Shown here piece by piece: positions 27,837-36,606 of a stretch of 64,000 bases of DNA. The translations under genes were made by a program, and so were the position numbers. The stretch is from RZYY01 sp036794825. Its GTDB lineage: Bacteria; Bacteroidota; Bacteroidia; Bacteroidales; 4484-276. Within the stretch, counting starts at the first letter, position 1. Every line of letters begins with the position of its first letter. Below the pieces are notes generated by a model. That model ran no database searches and was not told the origin of the DNA. It worked only from the letters and a program-made list of their open reading frames with translations. The stretch spans positions 186,001 through 250,000 of the forward strand of contig DAIRGA010000001.1 in assembly GCA_036794825.1 (NCBI GenBank), given 5' to 3'.

Positions 27837-28595
27837 ATGGAAAATAAACAGCTAACCTCTATTATTATTGACGATGAGGAACTGGCGCGGATGGTCATTC
27901 GCAGGTATCTTGAGGCGCACCCCGAAATCCGGCTGGTGGAGGAGTGTGAGGATGGATTTGCGGGTTTGAAGGCCATCAACGAACACAAGCCCGATCTGAT
28001 TTTCCTTGATATCCAGATGCCAAAAATCACCGGATTCGAACTGCTTGAAGTACTCGACGACCCGCCGGTAATTATCTTTTCCACTGCGCATGATGAGTTT
28101 GCTTTGAAAGCATTCGAGCACAGCGCTGTGGATTATTTGCTGAAACCTTACAGCCAGAAGCGTTTTGATGAGGCGATCAACAGGGCAAAACAACGCCTGG
28201 CAGCAGGAAGCCACAACAGTCAATCCATCAGCCAGTTAAAGAGCGAGGTTGATGAGGGAGCTGATGTTCTCAACCGCGTGGTGGTGAAGTCGGGCAGCCG
28301 GCTGGATGTGATTCCTGTGGAGGAAATCCACCTGATTGAGGCTGCTGACGATTATGTGGAAATTCACACTGCAAAGTCAAAGTTTCTCAAACAAAAACCG
28401 CTCTCGTGGTTCGAAAACCATCTGCCCGCCGATCGTTTCATTCGCGTTCACCGCTCCTACGTTGTGGCTGTGGATCAGATCGCTGCCCTGGAACCCTATT
28501 CCAAAGAGAGCTATGTGCTTATGTTGAAAAACCGAAAGGAGATCAGCGTAAGCAAAACCGGTCTTAAGAAATTGAAGGAGAAGCTGGGAATTTAA
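27837..28595 (+). CDS. LytTR-family response regulator
   Basis: The ATG at 27837 gives 252 residues. The N-terminal receiver domain has the acidic pair IIDDEE (11-14), phosphoacceptor Asp58 in LIFLDIQMPK and the conserved Lys in YLLKPYS. The C-terminal LytTR DNA-binding domain (about 150-250) includes VKSGSRLDVIPVEEIHLIEA, DRFIRVHRSYVVAVDQI and VSKTGLKKLKEKL. It is the partner of the LytS kinase just upstream and probably controls envelope genes, possibly including the LiaF-like gene. It may also be transcribed from its own promoter. Confidence 0.94.
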   Translation: MENKQLTSIIIDDEELARMVIRRYLEAHPEIRLVEECEDGFAGLKAINEHKPDLIFLDIQMPKITGFELLEVLDDPPVIIFSTAHDEFALKAFEHSAVDYLLKPYSQKRFDEAINRAKQRLAAGSHNSQSISQLKSEVDEGADVLNRVVVKSGSRLDVIPVEEIHLIEAADDYVEIHTAKSKFLKQKPLSWFENHLPADRFIRVHRSYVVAVDQIAALEPYSKESYVLMLKNRKEISVSKTGLKKLKEKLGI

Positions 28596-28616
28596 TTTTG
28601 ATGTTCGTTTTCCCCC

Positions 28617-29558
28617 TTAAAACCAGGCTTTAGCGAGCTTTTTGTTTACCAGCAAAATCAATACCCCGATGATCGTCATCAAACCGCCGGCCAATTCGAA
28701 ACCGGCCGGAAATTTCCCGAAAAAGAGATAGGCCCCTACCAGAACAAAAAAGGCCGTGGTACTCTGCACAATGGATGCTCTGGAAGCTTCGATGTATTTA
28801 AGCGCGCTGTATTGGCTGTAGGAGGTCAGAAAAGGACCCAGGAATGAACCTAAAGCAATATTGAGCAGCGCTGAAGTAGGGATGAACAGGCTTTGATCCA
28901 GCACTTTAAGAAAGAGAAATGAGGCTGCCAGCAGGAAAATTGCTCGGTTAACGGCCAGCATGGTGGGGGTTATGGTAAGGATGTTTTTTTTGGCCACAAG
29001 GGTGCGCACACCGTAAAACAATGTGGAAATCAGCATCAGTCCTGAAGTTCCCGAAATGTAAGCCATCAGCGGGGCATCCTTCTGGTAGCTGATCACAAAA
29101 GCACCGGCAAAGGTGAGCACAATGCCCAGGATTTCGGTTTTGGTGAAATTCTCTTTCAGCAGAAAAATTCCGAAAAGGGTGATAAAAATGTACTCCAGAT
29201 TTCGTAAAAATGATGGAATGGCAGGGTTTGGTGTGATGGCAATGGCACCATAAAATGCACCGGTGGCGATGATTTCGATAAGACCAAGAAGCAGTAGAAT
29301 TTTAAACGACTTCCGTGATGCCACCCGAAACCGCCGGTTTTCTTCCGAGCGCAAGGCAAAAAGCCCGTGCCACAACAATGCCATGGCAAACCAATACACC
29401 CCAAACTGCGCCAGGCTCACCTCGTTTAGCGCTGCCTTGCTGAAGATATACACCGTTGACACCGCCACGGTGGCCAGTAAAGCGTAAGTATATCCCTTCA
29501 GGGTTGGTCGCAATGGAATTTGGATTAGTGGCTGCAAATGTATATTCTTTGCCAGCAC
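28617..29558 (-). CDS. DMT-superfamily (EamA) transporter
   Basis: This protein of up to 313 residues has about ten hydrophobic helices in two EamA repeats; the second ends LAGGLMTIIGVLILLVNKKLA. The family exports metabolites such as amino acids. The start is uncertain: the given GTG at 29556-29558 precedes an exact -7 box (29535-29542), and no ATG lies between that box and the first helix (KGYTYALLATVAVSTVYIF). Either the box is fortuitous or translation begins at a non-ATG codon near 29513. The protein core is unaffected. It is convergent with the LytTR gene, 21 nt away. Confidence 0.88.
   Translation of the reverse strand: MLAKNIHLQPLIQIPLRPTLKGYTYALLATVAVSTVYIFSKAALNEVSLAQFGVYWFAMALLWHGLFALRSEENRRFRVASRKSFKILLLLGLIEIIATGAFYGAIAITPNPAIPSFLRNLEYIFITLFGIFLLKENFTKTEILGIVLTFAGAFVISYQKDAPLMAYISGTSGLMLISTLFYGVRTLVAKKNILTITPTMLAVNRAIFLLAASFLFLKVLDQSLFIPTSALLNIALGSFLGPFLTSYSQYSALKYIEASRASIVQSTTAFFVLVGAYLFFGKFPAGFELAGGLMTIIGVLILLVNKKLAKAWF
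29535..29542 (-). promoter_or_regulatory. Possible -7 box (TACATTTG) inside the 5' end of the DMT gene
   Basis: Exact minus-strand TAnnTTTG match, but it overlaps the longest reading of the transporter, so either the start lies further downstream or the match is chance. Confidence 0.3.
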
Positions 29559-29633
29559 AGACGATCTGGGTCGGAATTTTCTTTGTCGGATGCTGATTTA
29601 ACCGGATTGATCTCAGATCCGGTGGCAAAATTT

Positions 29634-29641
29634 TACTTTTG
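29634..29641 (+). promoter_or_regulatory. -7 box of the hexosaminidase gene (TACTTTTG)
   Basis: Exact TAnnTTTG match 67 nt before the ATG at 29709; a TTG at 29607-29609 is slightly far away (24-nt spacer). Confidence 0.45.
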
Positions 29642-29708
29642 CTGATCAACACAACAAAATGTCCCGAATTTTTCGGCAATAACATTTTGCGAAACCAAAA
29701 CCTGCATC

Positions 29709-32027
29709 ATGAACATCTTGTCAAAACCCGCCCGGCTGACCTCTTTACTTCTGATTATCTCACTCAGATGTGCATTTGGCCAGCTTTCAGTGATTCCTTT
29801 TCCGGCATCAGCGGAAGTGAAGGATGGACACTTCATCATTAACGAAAAAACCAGTTTTGTAGCCGGTCAGGCTGAGATACTTCCTCTGCTGGAAGAGACT
29901 GTGGCCACCTGGGAAAAAATCCTCGGCTACCCGATGAAAATCGAATCGGACAAAACCGGTCAAACGGACTCCGGAATTTTCATTTCCCTCAACAAAGATT
30001 ACGATCCGATTCTTGATAATGAGGGTTACAGGCTGAATATCAACTCAGACGCCATTGGGTTGACAGCCAATACCAGTGCTGGTCTGCGCTATGGATTGGA
30101 AACCCTCCGGCAACTGATGGAGGCAGACGCAGAGAGAAAATTGCCCTGCGTTGAAATTGAGGATTATCCCCGTTTTTCTTACCGTGGAATGCACCTCGAT
30201 GTGTCGCGGCATTTCCAGCCTATTGAGTTCATGTATAAGGTGATTGATTTTTTGGTAATGCACAAGATGAATACTTTCCATTGGCACCTTGTGGACGACC
30301 AGGGTTGGCGGCTCGAAATCAGGAAATACCCAAAGCTTACCGAAATCGGCGCCTGGCGAGAACCGATGGCTGAAATTGCATGGGACGACAGGCCGTTTAC
30401 TACCGATTTTTCAAAGGCTACGTATGGGGGTTTTTACACACAGGATGAAGTAAAAAAGCTGGTGGCCTACGCGGCAGAGCGCAATGTTACGGTAATTCCC
30501 GAAATCGAAATGCCAGCTCACGTGATGTCGGCGCTGGCGGCTTACCCCGAACTTTCCTGTACAGGCGAAAATCTGGGAATCCCTTCGGGCGGTGTGTGGC
30601 CAATCACCCATATTTACTGTGCCGGCAAAGAGGAGACATTTCAATTCCTGGAGAATGTTTTGACGGAGGTGATGGAAATTTTCCCATCAACCTACATCCA
30701 CATTGGTGGCGATGAGGCCGATAAGTCCAAGTGGAAAAAGTGCCCGATGTGCCAGGCGCGGATCAAAAACGAGGGGTTGAAAAACGAAGAAGAATTGCAG
30801 AGCTATTTTATCCAGAGGGTAGAGCGTTTTCTGAATTCCCGCGGCCGCCGGATTATCGGTTGGGACGAGATCCTCGAAGGGGGACTGGCGCCAAATGCTA
30901 CCGTTATGTCGTGGCGGGGAGAGCAAGGTGGAATTGAAGCGGCCCGGATGGGTCACCAGGTAGTTATGACTCCCGGAAGCCACTGCTACTTCGATCATTA
31001 CCAGGGTGATCCGGCTTTGGAGCCAAAAGCCTTCGGAGGACGCACAACTTTGAAAAAAGTATATGGTTATGAGCCTGTACCTGCTGAGCTTACTGCAGAA
31101 GAGGGAAAGCTGGTGCTGGGTGCACAGGCCAACTTGTGGACAGAACACATAACTGATTCCAGGCATCTTGAGTACATGATTTTTCCGCGGCTCTCAGCCT
31201 TGTCCGAAGTGCTCTGGTCGCCAATTCAAACAAGAGACTGGGGCAATTTTTCGGGAAGAATGGAACAACAATACCTGCGTTACCAAAACCGCGGATTGAA
31301 CTATGCGCTGAGCGCTTTCCAGGTTAATGCAAGCCATACGGTTGATGGCGCGAACAAGCGATTGCTGGTAGAGCTGAGCTCTGAAGTGTATGAGCCTGAA
31401 ATCCGGTTTACCACAGATGGCAGCGAACCAAATTCAGAATCAACACTTTATCTCGAACCCATACCCATTTCCACAACGACTACATTGAAATCTGCTGTTT
31501 TCAAAAATGGCCATTCGATGCAGCAGGTTCTGTCGGCAAATTACGATCTCCATAAAGCTTTTGCAGATGAAATTCAACTTATTAATCCCGCGAGTGAGCG
31601 CTACAAAGGCAGCGGAGATTATGGTCTTGTTGACGGAGTTTTGGGAACCACCAACTTCTCAGATGGCCGATGGAAAGGTTTTTCTGGCGATGATCTGATT
31701 GCGGTTTTGGATTTGGGAGAAATGACCAGCATCAGTTCCATTGAGCTTTACGCAATGCGGGCCGAGAGTTCGTGGATTTTCCTGCCACAATGGGTCCGTT
31801 TTGAGTTTTCATCCGACGGCGAAAATTTCCATCACCTCGAAACGGTTTCCAACAACACCGATACAAAGGAAAGCGGAAGAAGCCTGCAGGTTTTTGCCAC
31901 TGAAAAATCAATCACAGATGCCCGCTACCTTCGCATTACCGCCAGAAACTTCGGGGTGTGTCCGCAAGGGCATGCCGGCGAAGGGAAACCCGCGTGGCTG
32001 TTTGTGAGTGAAATTGTGGTTAAATAG
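29709..32027 (+). CDS. GH20 beta-N-acetylhexosaminidase
   Basis: This 772-residue secreted enzyme has a signal peptide (MNILSKPARLTSLLLIISLR, then CAFGQ). A GH20b N-terminal domain (about 26-155) leads to the GH20 TIM barrel (about 160-510) with NTFHWHLVDDQGWRLE and the catalytic Asp-Glu pair in HIGGDEAD (Asp335, Glu336). A chitobiase C-terminal-type domain follows (about 535-610, EIRFTTDGSEPNSEST), then an F5/8 type C (discoidin) carbohydrate-binding domain (about 620-770). It releases terminal GlcNAc or GalNAc from chitin fragments, glycans or peptidoglycan-derived sugars outside the cytoplasm. A cysteine in the signal region (LRCAFGQ) might allow lipidation, but the context is not a good lipobox. 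It stands alone. Confidence 0.95.
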   Translation: MNILSKPARLTSLLLIISLRCAFGQLSVIPFPASAEVKDGHFIINEKTSFVAGQAEILPLLEETVATWEKILGYPMKIESDKTGQTDSGIFISLNKDYDPILDNEGYRLNINSDAIGLTANTSAGLRYGLETLRQLMEADAERKLPCVEIEDYPRFSYRGMHLDVSRHFQPIEFMYKVIDFLVMHKMNTFHWHLVDDQGWRLEIRKYPKLTEIGAWREPMAEIAWDDRPFTTDFSKATYGGFYTQDEVKKLVAYAAERNVTVIPEIEMPAHVMSALAAYPELSCTGENLGIPSGGVWPITHIYCAGKEETFQFLENVLTEVMEIFPSTYIHIGGDEADKSKWKKCPMCQARIKNEGLKNEEELQSYFIQRVERFLNSRGRRIIGWDEILEGGLAPNATVMSWRGEQGGIEAARMGHQVVMTPGSHCYFDHYQGDPALEPKAFGGRTTLKKVYGYEPVPAELTAEEGKLVLGAQANLWTEHITDSRHLEYMIFPRLSALSEVLWSPIQTRDWGNFSGRMEQQYLRYQNRGLNYALSAFQVNASHTVDGANKRLLVELSSEVYEPEIRFTTDGSEPNSESTLYLEPIPISTTTTLKSAVFKNGHSMQQVLSANYDLHKAFADEIQLINPASERYKGSGDYGLVDGVLGTTNFSDGRWKGFSGDDLIAVLDLGEMTSISSIELYAMRAESSWIFLPQWVRFEFSSDGENFHHLETVSNNTDTKESGRSLQVFATEKSITDARYLRITARNFGVCPQGHAGEGKPAWLFVSEIVVK

Positions 32028-32213
32028 AGTTTCGCATCTCTGATAGCCTTGTCTAAGAAATTACTGACTTTTATTTATAGTTGAAATTTACCCTCTCAGG
32101 GTGATTACATCCAATTTCAAGGCTGATTTTCCAACAAAAGCACTGTTTAGTTGTTTAACAAACCAACAAACATCGTTAACTGAAAAAGTCTGAATAATAG
32201 AAACTTAGAACGA

Positions 32214-32492
32214 ATGAGCGAAAGCAAACCAACTGTGATCGAGATGTACTACACCCTCACCTGCCCCAACTGCCGCACCTTTCAACGTATGCTTGATGAG
32301 GTATTACCGGGGTTTGGCGACAGGTTCATATTCAAAAAAACACTGGCCAGCGGCCCGGTGGGGTATATAAAATCGCTGAAGCTGGGTATTCATTCGGTGC
32401 CCACCGTGCTTGTGGATAGTCAGATTGCCTTCAGAAATGTTCCTTCACGCAACGAATTGATCGAAAAACTTAACCATTACATCAACAAGTAA
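32214..32492 (+). CDS. Small thioredoxin-fold protein with CPNC motif
   Basis: This 92-residue protein has a thioredoxin-like active site TCPNCRTF (about residues 17-24) and the cis-proline segment HSVPTVLV (about 62-69). It has no signal peptide, so it acts in the cytoplasm. The length and the MYYTLTCPNC start resemble glutaredoxin/thioredoxin-like 'thioredoxin family' proteins used as thiol-disulfide or metal-handling partners. Its gene is 4 nt upstream of a small membrane protein gene, so both are co-transcribed. Confidence 0.85.
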   Translation: MSESKPTVIEMYYTLTCPNCRTFQRMLDEVLPGFGDRFIFKKTLASGPVGYIKSLKLGIHSVPTVLVDSQIAFRNVPSRNELIEKLNHYINK

Positions 32493-32496
32493 AATT

Positions 32497-32724
32497 ATGG
32501 AAGAAAAGAAAAAACTCAGATGCCCGCTGGGAGTTCCCGGGGGAATTATTGCCACCTTGATTGCTCTGGCAGGAATTGTTTATTACATCATTGATTTCTG
32601 CTGGATCGGAATGGCCACTTCAGTGGCGCTGCTGCTGATAGCCCTGCCCTTTATCAGGGTTACGATGATGGTCCACACCGCCAACGACCGTCTTGACGAA
32701 ATCGAGGCAAAGCTGAAGAAATAG
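32497..32724 (+). CDS. Small membrane protein, unknown
   Basis: This 75-residue protein has two hydrophobic helices (GGIIATLIALAGIVYYIIDF and MATSVALLLIALPFIRVTMM) and a charged C-terminal helix (RLDEIEAKLKK). No family is recognised. It follows the thioredoxin-like gene by 4 nt, suggesting a shared redox or membrane function. Confidence 0.7.
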   Translation: MEEKKKLRCPLGVPGGIIATLIALAGIVYYIIDFCWIGMATSVALLLIALPFIRVTMMVHTANDRLDEIEAKLKK

Positions 32725-32818
32725 GTAGTTAATTTTCCGTTGATAATTTTTGCGGCGTCAGTCGCCTGAAATTTTTTTGCCTGTAACTTTTCATCGAGTT
32801 AAGATTGTATCTTCATGA

Positions 32819-32850
32819 TTGCTACCAATTCAGACAAAAAATTAATTTTG
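32819..32850 (+). promoter_or_regulatory. Promoter of the MscS gene
   Basis: TTG (32819-32821) and the exact -7 box TAATTTTG (32843-32850), spacer 21 nt, 36 nt before the ATG at 32887. Confidence 0.6.
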
Positions 32851-32886
32851 TCAAATAAAATTTTCAAACCATAAATCTTTATCAAA

Positions 32887-33699
32887 ATGGATCTAAGCAA
32901 TGCATTAAGTCAGCTCATGACAATGGCGGTTACCTATTTGCCGAAATTAGTATTAACCATTGTTACACTTATAGTTGGTTGGTTTATAATCAACCTTATA
33001 ACAAAATACCTAAAAAAGGCAATGTCCACGCGTAAAGTGGACAAGGCGCTTGTTGGTTTTTTACACAGCGTAGTATCGGCGCTTCTTAAAGTGATGCTGA
33101 TATTAAGTGTGCTTGGAATGGTGGGGATTGAAGTCACTTCATTTATTGCATTTCTGGGCGCCGCCGGACTTGCCATTGGTCTGGCACTACAGGGTGGGTT
33201 ACAGAATTTTGCCGGCGGTGTAATGATTCTGCTATTCAAACCTTTCAAAGTTGGCGATTTGATCAGCACTCAGGGATATACCGGCGTGGTTTCCGAGATA
33301 CAGATTTTCCAAACCATTCTTAAAACCATCGAAAACAACACTGTGATCGTACCCAATTCTCCGTTAGTCTCAGGCTCGATGATTAACTACTCCACCGAGC
33401 CTCATCGCCGCGTTGATGTTGCTGTTCCGGTTGGAAATGGCGCCGATATCGAAAAGATTAAAGCGATTTTTTACAATGAAATGAAAAAGGAAAACAAAAT
33501 CCTCCATACGCCAGAACCTTTCATTGTGATTGTTGAATATGGGATAGGTACCGTAAAATTGCTGATAACAGCCTGGTGCACCCCGGAGAACTACTGGCCG
33601 GTCTTTTTCTTTATGAATGAAATGGTTAAGCGGGAGTTTGAGAAAAACAATATCAGTTTCCCGACCCCGGCTCAGTTTATCCATTTAAAACAAAACTGA
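32887..33699 (+). CDS. MscS family small-conductance mechanosensitive channel
   Basis: This 270-residue protein has the minimal MscS design: three membrane helices (about 17-40, 58-80, 84-110), where the third is the pore-lining Gly/Ala-rich helix (LGAAGLAIGLALQGGLQNFAGG). A beta domain follows (FKVGDLISTQGYTGVVSEI), then NNTVIVPNSPLVSGSMINYS, the conserved mid-domain, and a cytoplasmic alpha/beta domain. It releases solutes on hypo-osmotic shock. Length and motifs are normal for the family (E. coli MscS is 286 residues). Confidence 0.95.
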   Translation: MDLSNALSQLMTMAVTYLPKLVLTIVTLIVGWFIINLITKYLKKAMSTRKVDKALVGFLHSVVSALLKVMLILSVLGMVGIEVTSFIAFLGAAGLAIGLALQGGLQNFAGGVMILLFKPFKVGDLISTQGYTGVVSEIQIFQTILKTIENNTVIVPNSPLVSGSMINYSTEPHRRVDVAVPVGNGADIEKIKAIFYNEMKKENKILHTPEPFIVIVEYGIGTVKLLITAWCTPENYWPVFFFMNEMVKREFEKNNISFPTPAQFIHLKQN

Positions 33700-33750
33700 T
33701 TTTGAATAGCCGGTTGGCGTTCAAAAATTTCAGAACTAAACTGTAAAATA

Positions 33751-33785
33751 AAAAGAGTGGGAATTTGCGATTTCCACTCTTTTTA
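33751..33785. terminator. Bidirectional terminator hairpin
   Basis: AAAAGAGTGGGAA (33751-33763) pairs with TTTCCACTCTTTT (33771-33783) around a short loop, with A-rich and T-rich flanks on the two sides. It separates the convergent mscS and barrel-protein genes. Confidence 0.75.
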
Positions 33786-33821
33786 ATTTATGTAGCCTTT
33801 GCTAAGCTGGCTTTTCACTTG

Positions 33822-34265
33822 TTACAATTTCATACTTACCCCAATGGAACTGCTATAACCATTCCCGCCGCCAAATTCAAGGTTCAGCCCCCATTTGTCG
33901 CTCCAATACCATCGGCCGCCAATCTGAAGACCAAAGTCTGTTTCCAGTTCATCGCCGTTTAAAAAACTGACGTTTGCACCAAGGTAGAAGTCCCAGTTGG
34001 AAGGTATTTCCAACAACCTGTTCCAATGGTAGTCAACCCTGGCGAGAGCGCCAAATCTCACTTCATCATCAAAAAGAAATTTGACGACCGGGCCAACAGT
34101 AACGTCGTTGTGAATCGAAAAGTCCATACCGACATAAACAGGTAGCCCTTTGTCACTTGCTCCCAATCCGAAATTCAGTTGTTTTTCACCTTTTGAAAGG
34201 GGTGCCTGCGAAAAAACCACAAATGTCATGATACTCAATCCCAAGGTCAATAGTAACTTTCTCAT
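33822..34265 (-). CDS. Small outer-membrane beta-barrel protein
   Basis: The ATG at 34263-34265 gives 147 residues with a signal peptide (MRKLLLTLGLSIMTFVVFS, then QAP). The mature part has alternating beta-strands (KQLNFGLGASDKGLPVYVGM; GLQIGGRWYWSDKWGLNLEF) and resembles eight-stranded OmpA/OmpX-like barrels. No specific family is assigned. A reading from 34349 adds 28 residues before the signal peptide and is rejected. Confidence 0.75.
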   Translation of the reverse strand: MRKLLLTLGLSIMTFVVFSQAPLSKGEKQLNFGLGASDKGLPVYVGMDFSIHNDVTVGPVVKFLFDDEVRFGALARVDYHWNRLLEIPSNWDFYLGANVSFLNGDELETDFGLQIGGRWYWSDKWGLNLEFGGGNGYSSSIGVSMKL

Positions 34266-34369
34266 TTTTAAGTTATTAATAGATTGACAAATAGATAATT
34301 GTTTGCAAAGTAAAAGAATAATCGCATTGGAATGGCGGCTTCCGGTCAAATTTCCCGCAGAATCGGGGA

Positions 34370-35785
34370 TCAGATTTTGGTTAGGTCAATTTCAAAGTGA
34401 ACCGGTTTTTCCATTGTGCTGCAGTGTAGCACGCATTGCTCGCAAATAGAGAGCTCGCCGCGAAGGCGTTTTTTCACCATATCGTCAATTCTGATCTTTA
34501 GCGGCTCGATGGTGATATGATTGATCACCTCAGCGGCAAAGGCATACATCAGCAGGAGACGGGCGTTGCTTTCACCAATTCCTCTTGATTTGAGGTAGAA
34601 CATGGCATTTTGATCCAGCTGCCCGATGGTGGCGCCGTGACTGCATTTCACGTCGTCGGCATAAATTTCGAGAAATGGCTTGGTGTTGACCGTGGCCTTG
34701 TCGGTAAGAAGGATGTTTTTGTTGTTTTGGTAAGCGTTGGTTTTCTGTGCATCGCGTCTTACCAGGATGTGGCCATTGAAAACGGCGCTGGCATTGTCGT
34801 CGAGGATTCCTTTGAACAACTCATTGCTAAAGCAGTTTGGCACGGCATGATCAACAAACACCTGATTATCCACATGTTGCGTACGATCCATCAGATAAAC
34901 CCCCATGATGCTGGCTTTGGCGTGTTCGCCGCTGAGGGCAATGTAGCTTTCGTTGCGGATCAGGCCTCCGTTGAAGGTGATGCCTATGGTGGATAGTGTG
35001 GCGCCCTTTTCCAGGTTGAAAAATGCAGCGTTGACGAAAGTGGAGTTGTTGTTTTTGTTTTGAAGTTTGTAGTGGTCAAGCGAAGAATTTTCACCCAGAA
35101 AAACCTCTGTTACGGTGTTGGTAAAGCTCTTTTGCTGATCCACCGAGTCGTCGCATTGCACCAGCTGGAGCCGGGCATTGCGGCCAAGGATAATCAGGTT
35201 GCGGTTCTGAATCATTATGCTTTTCTCATGCTGGATGATGTTGACCATCTGAAGTGGAATATTAACCTGCACATTATCTGGCACATAGATAAACGTTCCA
35301 TCGGTGGCCAGGGCTGCATTCAGAGCCACAAGGCTGCTTTTACTGATGTCGGCAACGGTGCCGAGGTACCGGCTGATGATGTCGGTGTGCTGCTTTTTGG
35401 CCGCTTTCAGGCTTCCGACAATTACTCCTTCCGGTGTGCTTTTTACTGCGCCATTTTCCGAAACAAACCACCCGTTGAGCTGAGAGATCATGTCGGTGGC
35501 CAGGTGGGGAATATGACACTGAAAAATCCTTTTCAGGTCAATGCCAGGGCGAAATGTGGGCTCGAGGTAGAGGCTGTAATCTTCATCGAGGGCTGCTGAT
35601 ATATCGGTATTCCGCCATTTTTCCAGTTTTGATGAAGGAAATCCCTGCCTGCGGAAAAGCCCGAAAGCCTCATGTCGGGACCGAATCATTTCGGGGGTAT
35701 CGCCGGCAGTGATCTCTTCCTGTCTGTTCTCAAAAATGCGGAGGAGCTGATCCTTTAGGGACAATTGATTAACGTTGGTTTCCAT
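34370..35785 (-). CDS. sufD: Fe-S cluster assembly scaffold SufD
   Basis: This 471-residue beta-helix protein of the SufB/SufD family contains the C-terminal core motifs HVDNQVFVDHAVPNCFSN, DDVKCSHGATIGQLD and ARLLLMYAFAAEVINHI. SufBC2D builds iron-sulfur clusters in the cytoplasm. It begins 2 nt after the sufC stop codon. The C-terminus carries a CxxCxxxC group (SICEQCVLHCS) followed by a 16-residue tail. A short Cys-rich ending is, from memory, seen in other Bacteroidetes SufD proteins, but the long tail after it looks unusual. Confidence 0.94.
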   Translation of the reverse strand: METNVNQLSLKDQLLRIFENRQEEITAGDTPEMIRSRHEAFGLFRRQGFPSSKLEKWRNTDISAALDEDYSLYLEPTFRPGIDLKRIFQCHIPHLATDMISQLNGWFVSENGAVKSTPEGVIVGSLKAAKKQHTDIISRYLGTVADISKSSLVALNAALATDGTFIYVPDNVQVNIPLQMVNIIQHEKSIMIQNRNLIILGRNARLQLVQCDDSVDQQKSFTNTVTEVFLGENSSLDHYKLQNKNNNSTFVNAAFFNLEKGATLSTIGITFNGGLIRNESYIALSGEHAKASIMGVYLMDRTQHVDNQVFVDHAVPNCFSNELFKGILDDNASAVFNGHILVRRDAQKTNAYQNNKNILLTDKATVNTKPFLEIYADDVKCSHGATIGQLDQNAMFYLKSRGIGESNARLLLMYAFAAEVINHITIEPLKIRIDDMVKKRLRGELSICEQCVLHCSTMEKPVHFEIDLTKI

Positions 35786-35787
35786 GG

Positions 35788-36540
35788 CTACAGGCTTTCG
35801 GTTTTGATCCAGTCGTATCCTTTGGCTTCCAGCTCGAAGGCCAGCTCTTTGCCGCCGGATTTCACAATGCGTCCGTCGTAAAGTACGTGAACGAAGTCGG
35901 GGACAATGAAATCGAGCAGGCGCTGATAATGGGTAATGACTATGGTTGCGTTTTCAGGTCGTTTTAGCGAGTTAACGCCGTTGGCAACCACTTTCAGTGC
36001 ATCAATGTCGAGGCCTGAATCGGTTTCGTCGAGGATAGCCAATTCCGGTTTTAGCATTGCCATCTGAAAAATTTCGTTCTTCTTTTTCTCGCCACCCGAA
36101 AAACCTTCGTTTACCGAACGGTTGGTGAGCTTTGAATGGATTCCGACCAGATTTTTGGCATCTTCCATGGCTTTCAGAAATTCGGCTGCGCCTATGGGTT
36201 CCAGCCCTTTGTAGCTGCGGATTTCGTTAATGGCCGTGCGCATGAAGTTGACGATGCTCACACCCGGGATTTCCACCGGATATTGAAATCCAAGAAAAAT
36301 ACCTTCGCGGGCACGGTCTTCAATGGGCATCTCCTGTAAGTCTTTTCCTTTGAAGAGTATCTCGCCTTCGGTTACTTCGTAAACATCCTCCCGCCCGGCG
36401 ATTACCGAGGCCAGGGTAGATTTTCCGGTTCCGTTGGGTCCCATAATGGCGTGCACTTCGCCGGCTTTTACTTCCAGATTCAATCCTCTGATGATCTCTT
36501 TTCCATTTATCGAAACGTGCAAATTCTTAATTGACAGCAT
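35788..36540 (-). CDS. sufC: Fe-S cluster assembly ATPase SufC
   Basis: This 250-residue ABC-type ATPase has Walker A GPNGTGKSTL (about 34-43), the ABC signature FSGGEKKKNEI, Walker B ELAILDETDSGLDIDAL and switch His in IVITHYQRLL. Length and motifs match SufC, which powers the SufBD scaffold. It lies between sufB (66-nt gap) and sufD (2-nt gap). Confidence 0.96.
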   Translation of the reverse strand: MLSIKNLHVSINGKEIIRGLNLEVKAGEVHAIMGPNGTGKSTLASVIAGREDVYEVTEGEILFKGKDLQEMPIEDRAREGIFLGFQYPVEIPGVSIVNFMRTAINEIRSYKGLEPIGAAEFLKAMEDAKNLVGIHSKLTNRSVNEGFSGGEKKKNEIFQMAMLKPELAILDETDSGLDIDALKVVANGVNSLKRPENATIVITHYQRLLDFIVPDFVHVLYDGRIVKSGGKELAFELEAKGYDWIKTESL

Positions 36541-36606
36541 GTTGATGAGTTTTTTACCCTGATGGGCTGTATGATTAATTTATATTTTCAGTTGTTGATG
36601 ACTGGC

